Assembly (NCBI RefSeq): GCF_004001045.1
Contig: NZ_BIMK01000013.1
Coordinates: forward strand, 163,404 to 227,403
DNA: 64,000 bases
Source of the DNA: Paenibacillus chibensis
GTDB lineage: Bacteria > Bacillota > Bacilli > Paenibacillales > Paenibacillaceae
Direction: 5' to 3'
Part shown: positions 1 through 9,514 of the stretch, in pieces
Layout of the letters: every line of letters begins with the position of its first letter
Numbering within the stretch: the first letter of the stretch is position 1
The notes under the pieces: generated by a model
Database searches by the model: none
Told to the model about the DNA's origin: nothing
The model's input: only the letters and a program-made list of their open reading frames with translations
Position numbers and translations under genes: made by a program

Positions 1-1
1 C

Positions 2-361
2 AATGTGTATGACCAGCCGCGTAACGTCCTGAAATCCATCCCTGGGGTGGAGCTTGTCGAAATGAAGCGCACGCGGGAGAACGCCATGTGCTGCGGCGCC
101 GGCGGAGGCATGATGTGGATGGAAGAGACCTCCGGCAAACGCGTGAATCTGGCGCGCACCGAGCAGGCTCTCGAAGTGAATCCGAGTATCATCAGCAGCG
201 CCTGTCCTTATTGCCTGACGATGATGGAGGACGGGACGAAAATGAAGGAAGTCGAAGACCGTGTGAAAGCGAAGGATATCGCTGAAATACTCGAGTTATC
301 CGTATTCGGCGATCATCCCGCTCACAATAAAGGACTAGAAATGGAGGCAAGCACAAAATGA
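2..361 (+). CDS. Heterodisulfide-reductase-type (CCG domain) Fe-S protein, C-terminal part
   Basis: Only the last ~119 residues are in the window; the gene begins upstream. A CCG-type cysteine motif (MCCGAGGGMMWMEE) and a later SSACPYCLTMMED cysteine pair match the second CCG domain of FadF/YwjF-like and glycolate-oxidase-type iron-sulfur reductases. In Bacillus the FadF-type protein is thought to pass electrons from acyl-CoA dehydrogenase to the quinone pool, which fits the fad genes that follow. The TGA stop overlaps the fadN ATG (ATGA), so the two are translationally coupled. Assignment to FadF specifically is inference, because the N-terminal ferredoxin and membrane parts cannot be seen. 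Confidence 0.8.
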   Translation, partial: NVYDQPRNVLKSIPGVELVEMKRTRENAMCCGAGGGMMWMEETSGKRVNLARTEQALEVNPSIISSACPYCLTMMEDGTKMKEVEDRVKAKDIAEILELSVFGDHPAHNKGLEMEASTK

Positions 362-2760
362 ACAAATCCATTCGCAAAGCGGCCGTCATCGGCTCCGGCA
401 TCATGGGATCCGGCATCGCGGCCCATCTGGCCAACGTCGGCATCCCGTGCTTACTGCTGGACATGGTGCCCAGACAACTGACCGAGGAAGAAACGGCCAA
501 AGGCTTGACCCTGGAAAACCCGGCCGTAAGGAACAGGCTTGCAGCATCTGCCATTGCCAAGCTGGCCAAGACCAATCAGGCTCCGCTTTATGACAACGCA
601 TTTGCTGACCGGATTAAGCCCGGTAACCTGGAGGATCATCTTTCGCAGCTTGCCGAGGTGGACTGGATCATCGAGGTCGTCGTTGAAAACCTGGACGTGA
701 AAAAGGGCTTGCTTCAAAAAATTGAAAGTGTATGGAAGCCGGGAACGATTGTCAGCTCCAACACCTCCGGCATCTCGATCCATGCGATGGCGGCGGAATG
801 CGGGGACGAGTTCAAGAAACACTTCATGGGCACGCACTTTTTTAATCCCCCGAGATATATGAAGCTGCTCGAAATTATCCCGGGGGAGCATACGGATCCT
901 GAGCTTGTCACTTACATGAAGGGCTTTTGCGAAAAGGTCCTCGGGAAAGGCGTCGTGCTTGCCAAGGATACGCCGAACTTCATCGGCAACCGCATCGGCA
1001 CCTATGGTCTGCTGGTGACGCTGAAGGAAATGACGGAGAACGGCTATACCGTTGAAGAAGTGGACGCGGTAACCGGTCCGGCGATGGGCCGTCCGAAGAG
1101 CGCTACCTTCCGCACGCTGGATCTCGTTGGCCTGGATACGTTCGTGCATGTCGCGGACAACGTATACAACCATGTCTCGGATGAGCATGAGCAGTCGATC
1201 TTTACGGTACCTCTTGTCATGAAAAGCATGGTCGAGAAGGGCTGGCTCGGGGAAAAGTCGGGTCAAGGCTTCTATTTAAAGAAAAAGGGCGCAGGCGGCA
1301 GCGAGATTCTCGCGCTGGACCTGACCACGATGGAGTATGTGCCACAGAAAAAGCCGAAATCAACCTCATTGGAAGCAGCCAAGCTGGCCAAAGGAGCCAA
1401 GGAGAAGACGAAAGCGCTCCTCGGAGCGAGGGATCGATACTCCGATCTGGCGTGGAATATTCTGAAGCAGGTGCTGATCTATTCCGCGGAGAAGGTCGGC
1501 GAGATCTCGGATTCTATCCAGGAGATCGACGACGCCATGAAATGGGGCTTTTCATGGGAGCTCGGACCGTTCGAAACCTGGGATGCCATCGGCCTCAAGC
1601 GTTCGGTGGAACGGATGGAAGCCGAGGGTCTGAGCGTTCCAGCTTGGGTCAAGGACTGGATCGCCGCAGGCCATACATCCTTCTATAAGAATGAAGAAGG
1701 AAAGCTGTATTCCATCCATATCGGTTCATCCGAGTATAAAGAGGTGGAATTCGCACCGGAAATCATCCATCTTCGCAGCTTAAAGGAACAAAATAGAGTC
1801 ATCAAAGGCAATAGCGGCGCCAGCCTGATTGATTTGGGAGACGACGTGACCTGCCTCGAATTCCATTCGCCGAACAACGCGATCGGCGAAGACATTCTGA
1901 GCATGATTACGCAGAGCCTGGAAGAGGTCAGAAGGAACTACAAAGGCATGGTCATTGCCAACCAGGGACGGAATTTCTGCGTAGGGGCGAATATTATGCT
2001 TCTGCTGATGGAAGCCCAGGACGAAGAATGGGATGAAATTAACGACATTATTCATTTATTCCAAAATACGATGTACAAAGTCAAACGCTTTGAAAAGCCG
2101 GTTGTGGCCGCACCTCACCGGATGTGTCTCGGCGGCGGGGTCGAAGCCTGCATGCCGGCCGATCAGGTGGTGGCATCCGCGGAAACCTACTATGGTCTGG
2201 TTGAAGTTGGCGTCGGCCTGATTCCGGCAGGCGGCGGATGTAAGGAGTTCGCCCTTCGCTCGAGCCAGCAGGCGAATGTGGAAGGCGTCGACCTGCAGCC
2301 GTTCATCAACCACGTATTTCAAACCGTGGGTACGGCGACCGTATCCAGCAGCGGATACGATGCCAAAAAGCTCGGTTATCTTCGCCCTACGGACCGCATC
2401 GTTGCCAATCAGGACTTTGCCATTTACGAAGCGAAGCAGTCCGTGCTCGGTTTGGCCAATACGGATTACAAGCCGATTCCGGAAGAGAAGATCCGCGTTG
2501 CGGGCGCCGAGGGCAAAGCCGTTCTGCAGCTCGGAGCGATCGAAATGAAGCGCGGCGGCTATATCAGCGATCATGATCTGCTGATCGCCAAGAAACTTGC
2601 TCATGTGCTGGCAGGCGGCGACGTTCCTGCCGGATCACTCGTCACGGAGCAGTATATGCTCGACCTGGAGCGCGAAGCGTTCCTCAGTCTGTGCGGCGAA
2701 CCGAAGACGCAGCAGCGTATGCACCATATGCTGACCAAAGGCAAAGCACTCCGAAATTAA
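358..2760 (+). CDS. fadN: FadN: 3-hydroxyacyl-CoA dehydrogenase / enoyl-CoA hydratase
   Basis: A bifunctional beta-oxidation enzyme of 800 aa, the usual FadN length. The N-terminus has the NAD-binding fingerprint [15 protein letters not shown] (residues ~10-25), followed by 3HCDH_N (to ~185) and 3HCDH_C (~190-310, with [12 protein letters not shown]). A C-terminal crotonase domain (~480-690) contains [17 protein letters not shown] and [10 protein letters not shown], the oxyanion-hole region. The order (dehydrogenase first, hydratase second) is that of Bacillus FadN rather than E. coli FadB. The start overlaps the preceding stop, and fadA begins 25 nt downstream, so this is an operon. It hydrates enoyl-CoA and oxidises the 3-hydroxyacyl-CoA with NAD+ in the cytosol. 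Confidence 0.95.
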   Translation: MNKSIRKAAVIGSGIMGSGIAAHLANVGIPCLLLDMVPRQLTEEETAKGLTLENPAVRNRLAASAIAKLAKTNQAPLYDNAFADRIKPGNLEDHLSQLAEVDWIIEVVVENLDVKKGLLQKIESVWKPGTIVSSNTSGISIHAMAAECGDEFKKHFMGTHFFNPPRYMKLLEIIPGEHTDPELVTYMKGFCEKVLGKGVVLAKDTPNFIGNRIGTYGLLVTLKEMTENGYTVEEVDAVTGPAMGRPKSATFRTLDLVGLDTFVHVADNVYNHVSDEHEQSIFTVPLVMKSMVEKGWLGEKSGQGFYLKKKGAGGSEILALDLTTMEYVPQKKPKSTSLEAAKLAKGAKEKTKALLGARDRYSDLAWNILKQVLIYSAEKVGEISDSIQEIDDAMKWGFSWELGPFETWDAIGLKRSVERMEAEGLSVPAWVKDWIAAGHTSFYKNEEGKLYSIHIGSSEYKEVEFAPEIIHLRSLKEQNRVIKGNSGASLIDLGDDVTCLEFHSPNNAIGEDILSMITQSLEEVRRNYKGMVIANQGRNFCVGANIMLLLMEAQDEEWDEINDIIHLFQNTMYKVKRFEKPVVAAPHRMCLGGGVEACMPADQVVASAETYYGLVEVGVGLIPAGGGCKEFALRSSQQANVEGVDLQPFINHVFQTVGTATVSSSGYDAKKLGYLRPTDRIVANQDFAIYEAKQSVLGLANTDYKPIPEEKIRVAGAEGKAVLQLGAIEMKRGGYISDHDLLIAKKLAHVLAGGDVPAGSLVTEQYMLDLEREAFLSLCGEPKTQQRMHHMLTKGKALRN

Positions 2761-2785
2761 CATCCCAGGGGAGGGTGAAATCGAA

Positions 2786-3970
2786 ATGAGAGAAGCAGTA
2801 ATCGTATCCATGGCTCGGACGGCCATCGGCCGAGCCAAAAAAGGCAGCTTGGCCCAAACCCGGGCGGATGATTTGGGGAAAGCCGTACTGGAGGCTGTCA
2901 TTGACCGAGCTCCTGGCCTGAATAAGGAAGATGTGGAGGATATCATTATCGGGTGCGCCATGCCGGAAGGCGAGCAAGGCCTGAACTTTGCCCGCATCAT
3001 GTCGCTGTATGCCGGCTTCCCGGTTACCGTACCGGCGCTCACGATCAACCGTTTTTGCTCCTCCGGTCTGCAGGCAATCGCTTTCGCAGCGGAGCGGGTC
3101 ATGCTAGGGTCTGCGGAGGTGGTGATTGCCGGCGGCGTGGAAAGCATGAGCCATGTGCCGATGACCGGATTTAAGGTTTCGCCGAATCCGAAGCTTGTGG
3201 CCGATATGCCCGAAGTGTATATGGGCATGGGTCATACCGCGGAGGAAGTGGCGGAGCGGTTCGGCATTTCACGCGAGGATCAGGACCGTTTCGCGGCCCT
3301 CTCCCATGAGAAAGCCGCAAAGGCGATTGCCGAAGGGAAATTTACGGATGAGATCATTCCGGTACAGGTAGAACTGAAAACCGTGGATGACAAAGGAAGG
3401 GTGCAAGCCAAATCCTTTACTTTCCAAATGGATGAAGGGGTTCGTGCGGATACGACTCCCGAAGTTCTCGGGAAGCTCAGACCCGCGTTCAAGCTCGGCG
3501 GCACGGTCACGGCCGGAAATGCGTCTCAAACGAGTGACGGGGCTGCCGCGGTCGTGGTGATGAGCAGGGAAAAGGCCGATGAGCTCGGGCTGAAGCCGCT
3601 TGCCACATTCCGCTCCTTCGCGCTCAGCGGGGTGGAGCCGGAAATCATGGGGGTCGGACCGGTGAAGGCGATCCCGAAAGCGCTGCAGATGGCCGGCATA
3701 ACGCAGGACGACGTGAAGCTGTTCGAAATTAACGAAGCCTTCGCCTCCCAGTGCGTGCATATCATCCGTGAACTGGCTATTGACGAGGAGAAGGTCAACG
3801 TGAACGGAGGCGCGATCGCGCTCGGTCACCCGCTCGGCTGCACCGGAACGAAGCTGACGACGACGCTGATCAGCGAGCTGCGGCGCCGCGGCGGAGGTTA
3901 TGGGGTCGTGACGATGTGTATCGGAGGCGGCATGGGTGCCGCTGGCGTATTCGAGGTTCATCCGGAGTAA
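2786..3970 (+). CDS. fadA: FadA: acetyl-CoA C-acyltransferase (thiolase)
   Basis: A thiolase of 394 aa that cleaves 3-ketoacyl-CoA to acetyl-CoA and a shortened acyl-CoA, the last beta-oxidation step. The nucleophilic cysteine lies in [13 protein letters not shown] (Cys91). The C-terminal catalytic His/Cys pair sits in [14 protein letters not shown] and [16 protein letters not shown]. The start is ATG after a GGGGAGGG Shine-Dalgarno sequence, 25 nt behind fadN. A 96-nt gap separates it from fadE. Confidence 0.95.
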   Translation: MREAVIVSMARTAIGRAKKGSLAQTRADDLGKAVLEAVIDRAPGLNKEDVEDIIIGCAMPEGEQGLNFARIMSLYAGFPVTVPALTINRFCSSGLQAIAFAAERVMLGSAEVVIAGGVESMSHVPMTGFKVSPNPKLVADMPEVYMGMGHTAEEVAERFGISREDQDRFAALSHEKAAKAIAEGKFTDEIIPVQVELKTVDDKGRVQAKSFTFQMDEGVRADTTPEVLGKLRPAFKLGGTVTAGNASQTSDGAAAVVVMSREKADELGLKPLATFRSFALSGVEPEIMGVGPVKAIPKALQMAGITQDDVKLFEINEAFASQCVHIIRELAIDEEKVNVNGGAIALGHPLGCTGTKLTTTLISELRRRGGGYGVVTMCIGGGMGAAGVFEVHPE

Positions 3971-4066
3971 CGATTTTGTGCGGATCCGCAGCGGCTAACT
4001 TACTGTTTTATATAAAAAAACGTCATGTGAATTTATTCGATTACAATCGTAAAGGAGAGATAGGGC

Positions 4067-5848
4067 ATGAGCACAACCATGAACAAAGTCATTGGCGGCA
4101 GTTACATTATTGAGGATACCGATTTCAGCCAGATCGTGACGCCGGAGGATTTTACCGAAGAGCATCGCATGATTGCGGAAACAACGGCAGACTTCGTAGC
4201 AGGAGAAATCGTTCCGCATGATGAAGAGATTGAGAAGCTGAACTACGAGCTGACGGTGGAGAAAATGCGTAAAGCCGGCGAGCTCGGACTGCTCGGTGCG
4301 GATGTTCCTGAAGCATACGGCGGACTGGGACTGGATAAAGTCAGCTCGACGCTGATCAATGAAAATCTGACAAAAGCCTCCGCATTCGCGCTCTCCATAG
4401 GAGCCCATGTCGGCATCGGGACCCTTCCGATTGTATACTTCGGTACGGAGGAGCAAAAGCAGAAATATTTGCCTCTCCTGTCCACAGGCGAGAAAATCGC
4501 GGCTTACTGCCTGACAGAGCCGTCTTCCGGCTCCGACGCGCAGGGTGCGAAAACAACGGCGATTTTATCGGATGACGGTGAATATTATGTATTGAACGGC
4601 ACCAAACAGTTCATCACGAATGCCGGATTCGCGGATATCTTTATCGTGTATGCCAAAGTAAACGGGACGGATTTCAGCACGTTTATCGTGGAGCGCACCA
4701 TGGAAGGCGTCAGCATCGGACCGGAAGAGAAGAAGATGGGCATCAAGGGCTCCTCGACCTGCCAGCTGATTCTGGAGGATGTTAAGGTTCCGGTCGAAAA
4801 CCTGTTGTGGGAAGTCGGCAAAGGCCATTTGATCGCGTTTAACATCCTGAACATCGGACGCTTCAAGCTGGCGGCCGGCTGCGTAGGCGCATCCAAAGAT
4901 ACGATTGAGCTTGCTGTCCAATATGCGAACGAACGCACCCAGTTCGGACGCAAAATTTCTTCCTTCCCGCTCATCGGGAAAAAGCTGGCGGACATGAACA
5001 CGAAAGCGTTCGTGCTCGAGAGCATGGTATACCGTACCGCCGGTCTGTTCGATGTCGGCCTTGCCGAGGTCGATCACAGCAGTCCGGAAGTTGGATACCA
5101 ATCCGCCAAAGCGATCGCGGAGTACCAGCTGGAATGCTCGATTAATAAGGTATTCGGCTCCGAAGTACTGGATTTCATCGTAGACGAAGGCGTACAGATT
5201 CACGGCGGTTATGGCTTCACCCAGGAATACCGGGTGGAACGCAACTACCGCGATTCCCGCATTAACCGGATTTTTGAAGGCACGAACGAAATCAACCGTT
5301 TGCTGATTCCGGGTTCCCTGGTGAAAAAAGCAATGAAGGGCCAGCTTCCGCTCATGCAAAAAGCGATGGCGCTTCAAAATGAACTGATGGAGCCGATTCC
5401 TAATCAGCTGTTTGACGGTACGCTTGAACAGGAAGCGCATCTGCTGAAGATGTCGAAGAAAATCTTCCTGATGTGCGGTGCAGGTGCCGTTCAGAAATAC
5501 CAGCTGAAGCTGGAAGAGCAGCAGGAAATTCTGAGTCATCTGGCGGATATGATGATTTCGGTCTTCGCAATGGAAAGCGCGCTGCTGCGCACACAGAAGT
5601 TGATGGATCGTTCAGGTGAAGACAAAGCGAAGCTTGCCATTCAAATGACGACCGTATTCATTCACGAGGAGTTCGTCAAAATCGAAAATTGGGCCAAGGA
5701 AGTGCTGGCAGCGATGGAATCCGGTGATACGCTTCGCACGCAGCTGTCAGTCCTCAAAAAGCTGGTCCGCAAATCGCCGATCAACGCGCTCGGCATCAAG
5801 AGAGAAATCGCCGCGAAGGTAATCGACGAAGAAGCATACGTTTTGTAA
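4067..5848 (+). CDS. fadE: FadE: acyl-CoA dehydrogenase
   Basis: An FAD-dependent acyl-CoA dehydrogenase of 593 aa, long for the superfamily because of a ~200-aa helical C-terminal extension, as in Bacillus FadE. Visible motifs are AYCLTEPSSGSDAQG (signature 1, flavin/substrate pocket), QFGRKISSFPLIG, and IHGGYGFTQEYRVER. RIFEGTNEINRLL holds the Glu at the catalytic-base position of MCAD-type enzymes. It introduces the trans-2 double bond in acyl-CoA and hands electrons to ETF. A good SD (AAAGGAGAG) precedes the ATG. The 96-nt leader after fadA suggests either an internal promoter or simple spacing; I see no convincing promoter there. Confidence 0.95.
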   Translation: MSTTMNKVIGGSYIIEDTDFSQIVTPEDFTEEHRMIAETTADFVAGEIVPHDEEIEKLNYELTVEKMRKAGELGLLGADVPEAYGGLGLDKVSSTLINENLTKASAFALSIGAHVGIGTLPIVYFGTEEQKQKYLPLLSTGEKIAAYCLTEPSSGSDAQGAKTTAILSDDGEYYVLNGTKQFITNAGFADIFIVYAKVNGTDFSTFIVERTMEGVSIGPEEKKMGIKGSSTCQLILEDVKVPVENLLWEVGKGHLIAFNILNIGRFKLAAGCVGASKDTIELAVQYANERTQFGRKISSFPLIGKKLADMNTKAFVLESMVYRTAGLFDVGLAEVDHSSPEVGYQSAKAIAEYQLECSINKVFGSEVLDFIVDEGVQIHGGYGFTQEYRVERNYRDSRINRIFEGTNEINRLLIPGSLVKKAMKGQLPLMQKAMALQNELMEPIPNQLFDGTLEQEAHLLKMSKKIFLMCGAGAVQKYQLKLEEQQEILSHLADMMISVFAMESALLRTQKLMDRSGEDKAKLAIQMTTVFIHEEFVKIENWAKEVLAAMESGDTLRTQLSVLKKLVRKSPINALGIKREIAAKVIDEEAYVL

Positions 5849-5871
5849 TTTCGTGAGATGGGGTGGCCTGG

Positions 5872-7566
5872 ATGACGAATAATCCATGGTTAGATCAATA
5901 TCCTGATGAGGTCCCGCACAATTACGATTATCCCAAGCAAAATCTGGCCCGGTTTTTAATCGATTCAGCGACATTATACCCCCAGCATATTGCGCTGGAT
6001 TTTATGGGGAAAAAGATATCCTATGCAAGCTTGCTTAAAGACGTGTACCGTTTTGCGAATGCCCTGCATCGGCTGGGCGTTCGCAAAGGGGACCGCATTG
6101 CCGTTATGCTGCCCAATTGTCCCCAGGGAGTGATTGCCTATTATGGCACACTCCTTGTCGGCGGTGTGGCGGTTATGACGAATCCGCTCTATGTGCCGCG
6201 TGAGATCGAGCATCAGCTCACCGATTCGGGGGCGAAGGTTATCGTGACCCTGGATGCACTGGTGGAGCGCGTGAATAAAGCGATGGAGCATCATCCGATG
6301 GAACGGATCATTGTCACATCGCTGAAGGATTACCTGCCGTTTCCGAAAAATTTGCTGTATCCTATTAAGGCAAAAAAAGACGGCATGGCAGCCAAAGTGG
6401 ATTATAACGAACGGGTGCTGCCGTTTGTTCCTTTCCTGAAAAACGCAAGTGATGCTCCGATTGAAGTGCCGGTGGATGCGGAAAATGATCTCGCGTTAAT
6501 CCAGTACACCGGCGGGACGACCGGCTTTGCCAAAGGCGTCATGCTGACGCACATGAATCTGGTATCTAACACGATTCAGGCGCAGCTGTGGTTCTACCGC
6601 TCTCAGATCGCGAAGGAAACCTATTTGGCGGCGCTGCCGTTTTTTCATGTGTTCGGGCTGACGGTGCTGCTGAATCAGGCGATGTACATTGCCGGAACGC
6701 TGCTGTTGATCCCTCGCTTCCAAATTGATGAAGTGCTGAGAACGATTCATAAGAAAAAGCCAACCGTGTTCCCGGGGGCGCCGACCATGTACATTGCCGT
6801 CATTCATCATCCTGAAGTGAGCAGCTTCGATCTGTCGTCCATCCAGATTTGCATTAGCGGCGCAGCCCCACTGCCGTTAGAGGTGCAGGAACGCTTCGAA
6901 AAAATCACGGGCGGCAAGCTGATTGAGGGATACGGGCTGACGGAAGCTTCACCGGTAACGCATGCCAATAATATTTGGGAAAAGAGAAAAACCGGCTCGA
7001 TCGGCATTCCTTTTCCAGATACGATCGCTCGGATCGTCCATCCGGAGACCGGGGAGGAAATGCCGCTTGGCGATGTAGGAGAATTGGTCGTCCAAGGTCC
7101 ACAGGTCATGAAAGGCTACTGGAACCGGCCGGAAGACACGGAACGAACGCTGCGGGATGGCTGGCTGTACACCGGCGATCTGGCTCGCATGGACGACGAA
7201 GGATTCTTCTATATTCTTGACCGGCGCAAGGATTTGATCATTGCCGGGGGCTACAACATCTATCCGCGTGAAGTGGAGGAAGTGCTGTTCGAGCATCCGG
7301 ATGTGGAGGAAGCGGTCGTTGCTGGCATCCATGACCCTTACCGCGGCGAAAATGTAAAGGCTTACATTGTACTGCGCAAAGGTTCGGAAGTAACGGAGAA
7401 AGAACTGAAGAACTGGTGCAAGGAACGACTGGCGGTATACAAAGTACCGAAGATTTACGAGTTCCGTGATTCGCTGCCGAAGACGCTTGTCGGCAAAGTA
7501 CTGCGCCGCAAGCTCATCGAAGAAGAGAACGAGAAGCTCGTGAATCAAGCGAAAGTGGATTTGTAA
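5872..7566 (+). CDS. lcfA: LcfA: long-chain fatty acid--CoA ligase
   Basis: An AMP-forming acyl-CoA synthetase of about 564 aa. It has the P-loop-like YTGGTTGFAKGV, LIEGYGLTEASP, GWLYTGDLARM, the hinge DRRKDLIIAGGYNIYPREVEE and the C-terminal catalytic-lysine segment LPKTLVGKVLRRK. I chose ATG 5872 (MTNNPWLDQYP) because GAGATGGGG lies 8 nt upstream; an in-frame GTG at 5863 is the alternative. It starts 23 nt after fadE. It activates imported fatty acids to acyl-CoA and so feeds the cluster. Overall sequence resembles Bacillus LcfA (YngI-class ligases are less similar, from memory). Confidence 0.93.
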   Translation: MTNNPWLDQYPDEVPHNYDYPKQNLARFLIDSATLYPQHIALDFMGKKISYASLLKDVYRFANALHRLGVRKGDRIAVMLPNCPQGVIAYYGTLLVGGVAVMTNPLYVPREIEHQLTDSGAKVIVTLDALVERVNKAMEHHPMERIIVTSLKDYLPFPKNLLYPIKAKKDGMAAKVDYNERVLPFVPFLKNASDAPIEVPVDAENDLALIQYTGGTTGFAKGVMLTHMNLVSNTIQAQLWFYRSQIAKETYLAALPFFHVFGLTVLLNQAMYIAGTLLLIPRFQIDEVLRTIHKKKPTVFPGAPTMYIAVIHHPEVSSFDLSSIQICISGAAPLPLEVQERFEKITGGKLIEGYGLTEASPVTHANNIWEKRKTGSIGIPFPDTIARIVHPETGEEMPLGDVGELVVQGPQVMKGYWNRPEDTERTLRDGWLYTGDLARMDDEGFFYILDRRKDLIIAGGYNIYPREVEEVLFEHPDVEEAVVAGIHDPYRGENVKAYIVLRKGSEVTEKELKNWCKERLAVYKVPKIYEFRDSLPKTLVGKVLRRKLIEEENEKLVNQAKVDL

Positions 7567-7671
7567 TCCGAAAGCTAAGCTATAATCCACTTCGCGGCTA
7601 CCGCAAATACGGCAACTAAGCCTTGGCCGATTTAGGGAAGTTCAATGCAATCAGCAAAGGAGGTTTAACAT

Positions 7672-8109
7672 ATGGAACACGCATCCGGCGGCAGTTTTCC
7701 CGATCTCGAGCGTCTGGAGCGGGCAGCCAAGAATACCTTCTGGGATTTTATCGGCTGCGAAATTGTCGATATCAATGAGAAGCAGGTCGTCGTCGCGTTC
7801 GATATTCAGCCGCATCACTTGAATCTGATCGGAATTTTGCACGGAGGGATGCATGCCTCCGTTATCGATTCCGCGATGGGGATCATCGTCATGCTGGCGC
7901 GGCCAGGAGTTAGTGTCGTTACCGTGGGGCTAAATATGAACTACGTTGCTCCTTCGTCCGAAGGACGTGTGGTGGTGAGCGCTGAGCTGATTCACAGCTC
8001 ACGCAAACTGATCACGGCGCAGGCTTATGCCCGCAAGGAAAACGGGGATTTACTGGCATTCGGCACAGGAACGTTCCGCGTATTGGATAAACCGATTCCG
8101 GGTTCTTAA
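7672..8109 (+). CDS. PaaI-family hotdog thioesterase
   Basis: A hotdog-fold acyl-CoA thioesterase of 145 aa. The motif GILHGGMHASVIDSAMG (residues ~45-60) carries the HGG signature and the active-site Asp position of PaaI/YbgC-like enzymes. The start is well supported by AAAGGAGG 8 nt upstream. It sits between lcfA and an SCP2 protein in the same orientation, so it probably belongs to the fatty-acid cluster and releases CoA from stalled acyl-CoA intermediates. The substrate cannot be read from sequence. Confidence 0.85.
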   Translation: MEHASGGSFPDLERLERAAKNTFWDFIGCEIVDINEKQVVVAFDIQPHHLNLIGILHGGMHASVIDSAMGIIVMLARPGVSVVTVGLNMNYVAPSSEGRVVVSAELIHSSRKLITAQAYARKENGDLLAFGTGTFRVLDKPIPGS

Positions 8110-8164
8110 GAGTGGATCATTGCAAGTTATGCCGTTTGAGAAAGTACGAATGAGGAGGAGAGAT

Positions 8165-8491
8165 ATGTCCATCAAAGATGAGCTCCAGGAGCTCGCAGAC
8201 AAGATGAACGCCAGACCGGAACCGATCGAAACCCTGCATGCCGTTTACCGTTTTAACATTGGCGACAGCGGAATGTATCAGGTTGCTTTTGAGAATGCGA
8301 GAGTCGTCGTTACCGAGGGAGCCGAAGGCAGCGCAGATTGCATCTTGACCTTATCCGAGAAAAATTTCCATAAATTGATCGAGGACGATCTCAACACGAC
8401 GATGGCTTTTATGACGGGTTCGCTGAAGGTCGACGGCAAGATCGGACTTGCGCTGAAGCTGCAGGAAATATTGAAGCAGTACGCTTCATAA
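8165..8491 (+). CDS. SCP2 sterol-binding-domain protein
   Basis: A single SCP2 domain of 108 aa: MSIKDELQELADKMN, a beta-rich middle (VYRFNIGDSG), then DCILTLSEKNFHKLIEDDLN and the typical MTGSLKVDGKIGLALKLQ C-terminal helix. SCP2 domains bind acyl chains or acyl-CoA, so it is plausibly an intracellular lipid or acyl-CoA carrier serving the preceding enzymes. The ATG at 8165 has GAGGAGAG just upstream. The gene is last in the cluster and is followed by a strong terminator. Confidence 0.85.
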   Translation: MSIKDELQELADKMNARPEPIETLHAVYRFNIGDSGMYQVAFENARVVVTEGAEGSADCILTLSEKNFHKLIEDDLNTTMAFMTGSLKVDGKIGLALKLQEILKQYAS

Positions 8492-8514
8492 CGTTTGCAA
8501 GAACCCTAGATGAA

Positions 8515-8566
8515 AAGCCCAATTTCTCAAATTTACAGCTGAGAAATCGGGCTTTGTTTGGTTTTA
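8515..8566 (+). terminator. Rho-independent terminator of the fad cluster
   Basis: Arms AAGCCCAATTTCTC and GAGAAATCGGGCTT pair over 14 bp with one wobble and a 12-nt loop, followed by a T-rich tail. It ends the plus-strand lipid cluster and also faces the convergent ANT(6)-like gene. Confidence 0.85.
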
Positions 8567-8641
8567 TTCATTGTGTTTATATTAAATGGCATTAATTATA
8601 AATACAATGAACTACAAATCGATTTCGCAAGCTTTCCGTCT

Positions 8642-9514
8642 TCAATAGATCTCTGTCGCATCAGAGGGAAGAGACTGTACACGTTTGAGATACGTCGTTA
8701 CTTGATGATCGTCTTCCTCGGGGTAATCGAATCCGAAATGCTCTGCGACAAAATGGGCCGTGCTGCGGAACAAGCGGCATGTCGCGAACAGGGCTTTCCA
8801 CACGTCTTCGTAGCTTCCGCCGGGATAGGTCGTGAGGAGTTCGTTCCAGCTCTGCTTGGTCAGGTAGTTTTGCAGGTATTTACCGTTTTTGCCGGTGCTC
8901 ACGGAAAAATCCGTTTGAATGCCAACCTGCCACTCCAGCATTTGGATCAGCATCGGTCTCATCACTTTCTGCAAATGATCCTGGGCATACAGAAACTCTT
9001 TTCTCCATAGACCTTTAGCGACATACGTGGATACCCACCAGAACTCATTGCAGCAATCGGCAAAAAATGCGGCGGAAGGCCGACCGACCCAATAATCCAC
9101 ATCCGTTGGCACCGCAACTTCCGGGAGCGCCTGATCCTTGTCGAGGAGAATTACCGTCAGCTTATCCTCGCGGCAGTAGGTCTCTTTTTCGCTCATGGGT
9201 ACAAGCATCAGATCAATTCGGTTCCCATCCGTAAACAGCATCAAATACGAAAAGCGGTCGCCAAGAGTCGGAGGAAACATAGACATTTCTTCCGGCGTTT
9301 GCATGATGATCCGATCGCCGAACACTTCCACCCAGCTTGGATTCTGGAGGAAGGTGTCCATTTCGGTAACGAGATACACGATATCATAATCCTGGAACGG
9401 ATCCGCAGGAGCGTTCGGATTGGTACGGGAGCCGTTCATGCCAACCGCCCGGATGCGTTCATCCTTTGCTGCGACATTCAATATCAAATCCATCATTTCT
9501 GATTGTGTTCGCAT
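8642..9514 (-). CDS. ANT(6)-like aminoglycoside 6-adenylyltransferase
   Basis: A 290-aa nucleotidyltransferase matching the AadK/ANT(6) family across its length: AVGMNGSRTNPNAPADPFQDYDIVYLV holds the NT-fold GS and DxD metal ligands (Asp42, Asp44), with GDRIIMQTPEEM, NRIDLMLVP and the C-terminal LFRSTAHFVAEHFGFDYP. The family adenylylates streptomycin. The start is ATG at 9514 after AGGAAAGG; an upstream ATG at 9553 lies inside the neighbouring gene. The ATG overlaps the stop of the dienoyl-CoA reductase gene by one base (TAATG), giving tight translational coupling to a metabolic gene. Chromosomal AadK-like genes are common in Bacillales, so this need not be an acquired resistance gene. Confidence 0.88.
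   Translation of the reverse strand: MRTQSEMMDLILNVAAKDERIRAVGMNGSRTNPNAPADPFQDYDIVYLVTEMDTFLQNPSWVEVFGDRIIMQTPEEMSMFPPTLGDRFSYLMLFTDGNRIDLMLVPMSEKETYCREDKLTVILLDKDQALPEVAVPTDVDYWVGRPSAAFFADCCNEFWWVSTYVAKGLWRKEFLYAQDHLQKVMRPMLIQMLEWQVGIQTDFSVSTGKNGKYLQNYLTKQSWNELLTTYPGGSYEDVWKALFATCRLFRSTAHFVAEHFGFDYPEEDDHQVTTYLKRVQSLPSDATEIY

Noticed and set aside
451..1266. Long minus-strand open frame opposite fadN
   Set aside because: No SD and no family resemblance; its composition is what the antisense of a GC-rich codon-biased gene produces, and fadN is certain.
3971..4066. Possible FadR-type operator between fadA and fadE (GTGAATTTATTCGATTAC)
   Set aside because: Only a short GAATTTATTC core is symmetric; the match to the TGAATGANTANTCATTCA form is too poor.
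4565..5539. 324-codon minus-strand frame opposite fadE
   Set aside because: Antisense shadow of a clear acyl-CoA dehydrogenase; no start signal, no recognisable motifs.
8642..9514. ANT(6)-like gene as a horizontally acquired antibiotic-resistance cassette
   Set aside because: No transposase, integron or plasmid sequence nearby, base composition like its neighbours, and it is coupled to a metabolic gene; chromosomal AadK-like genes are normal in Bacillales.
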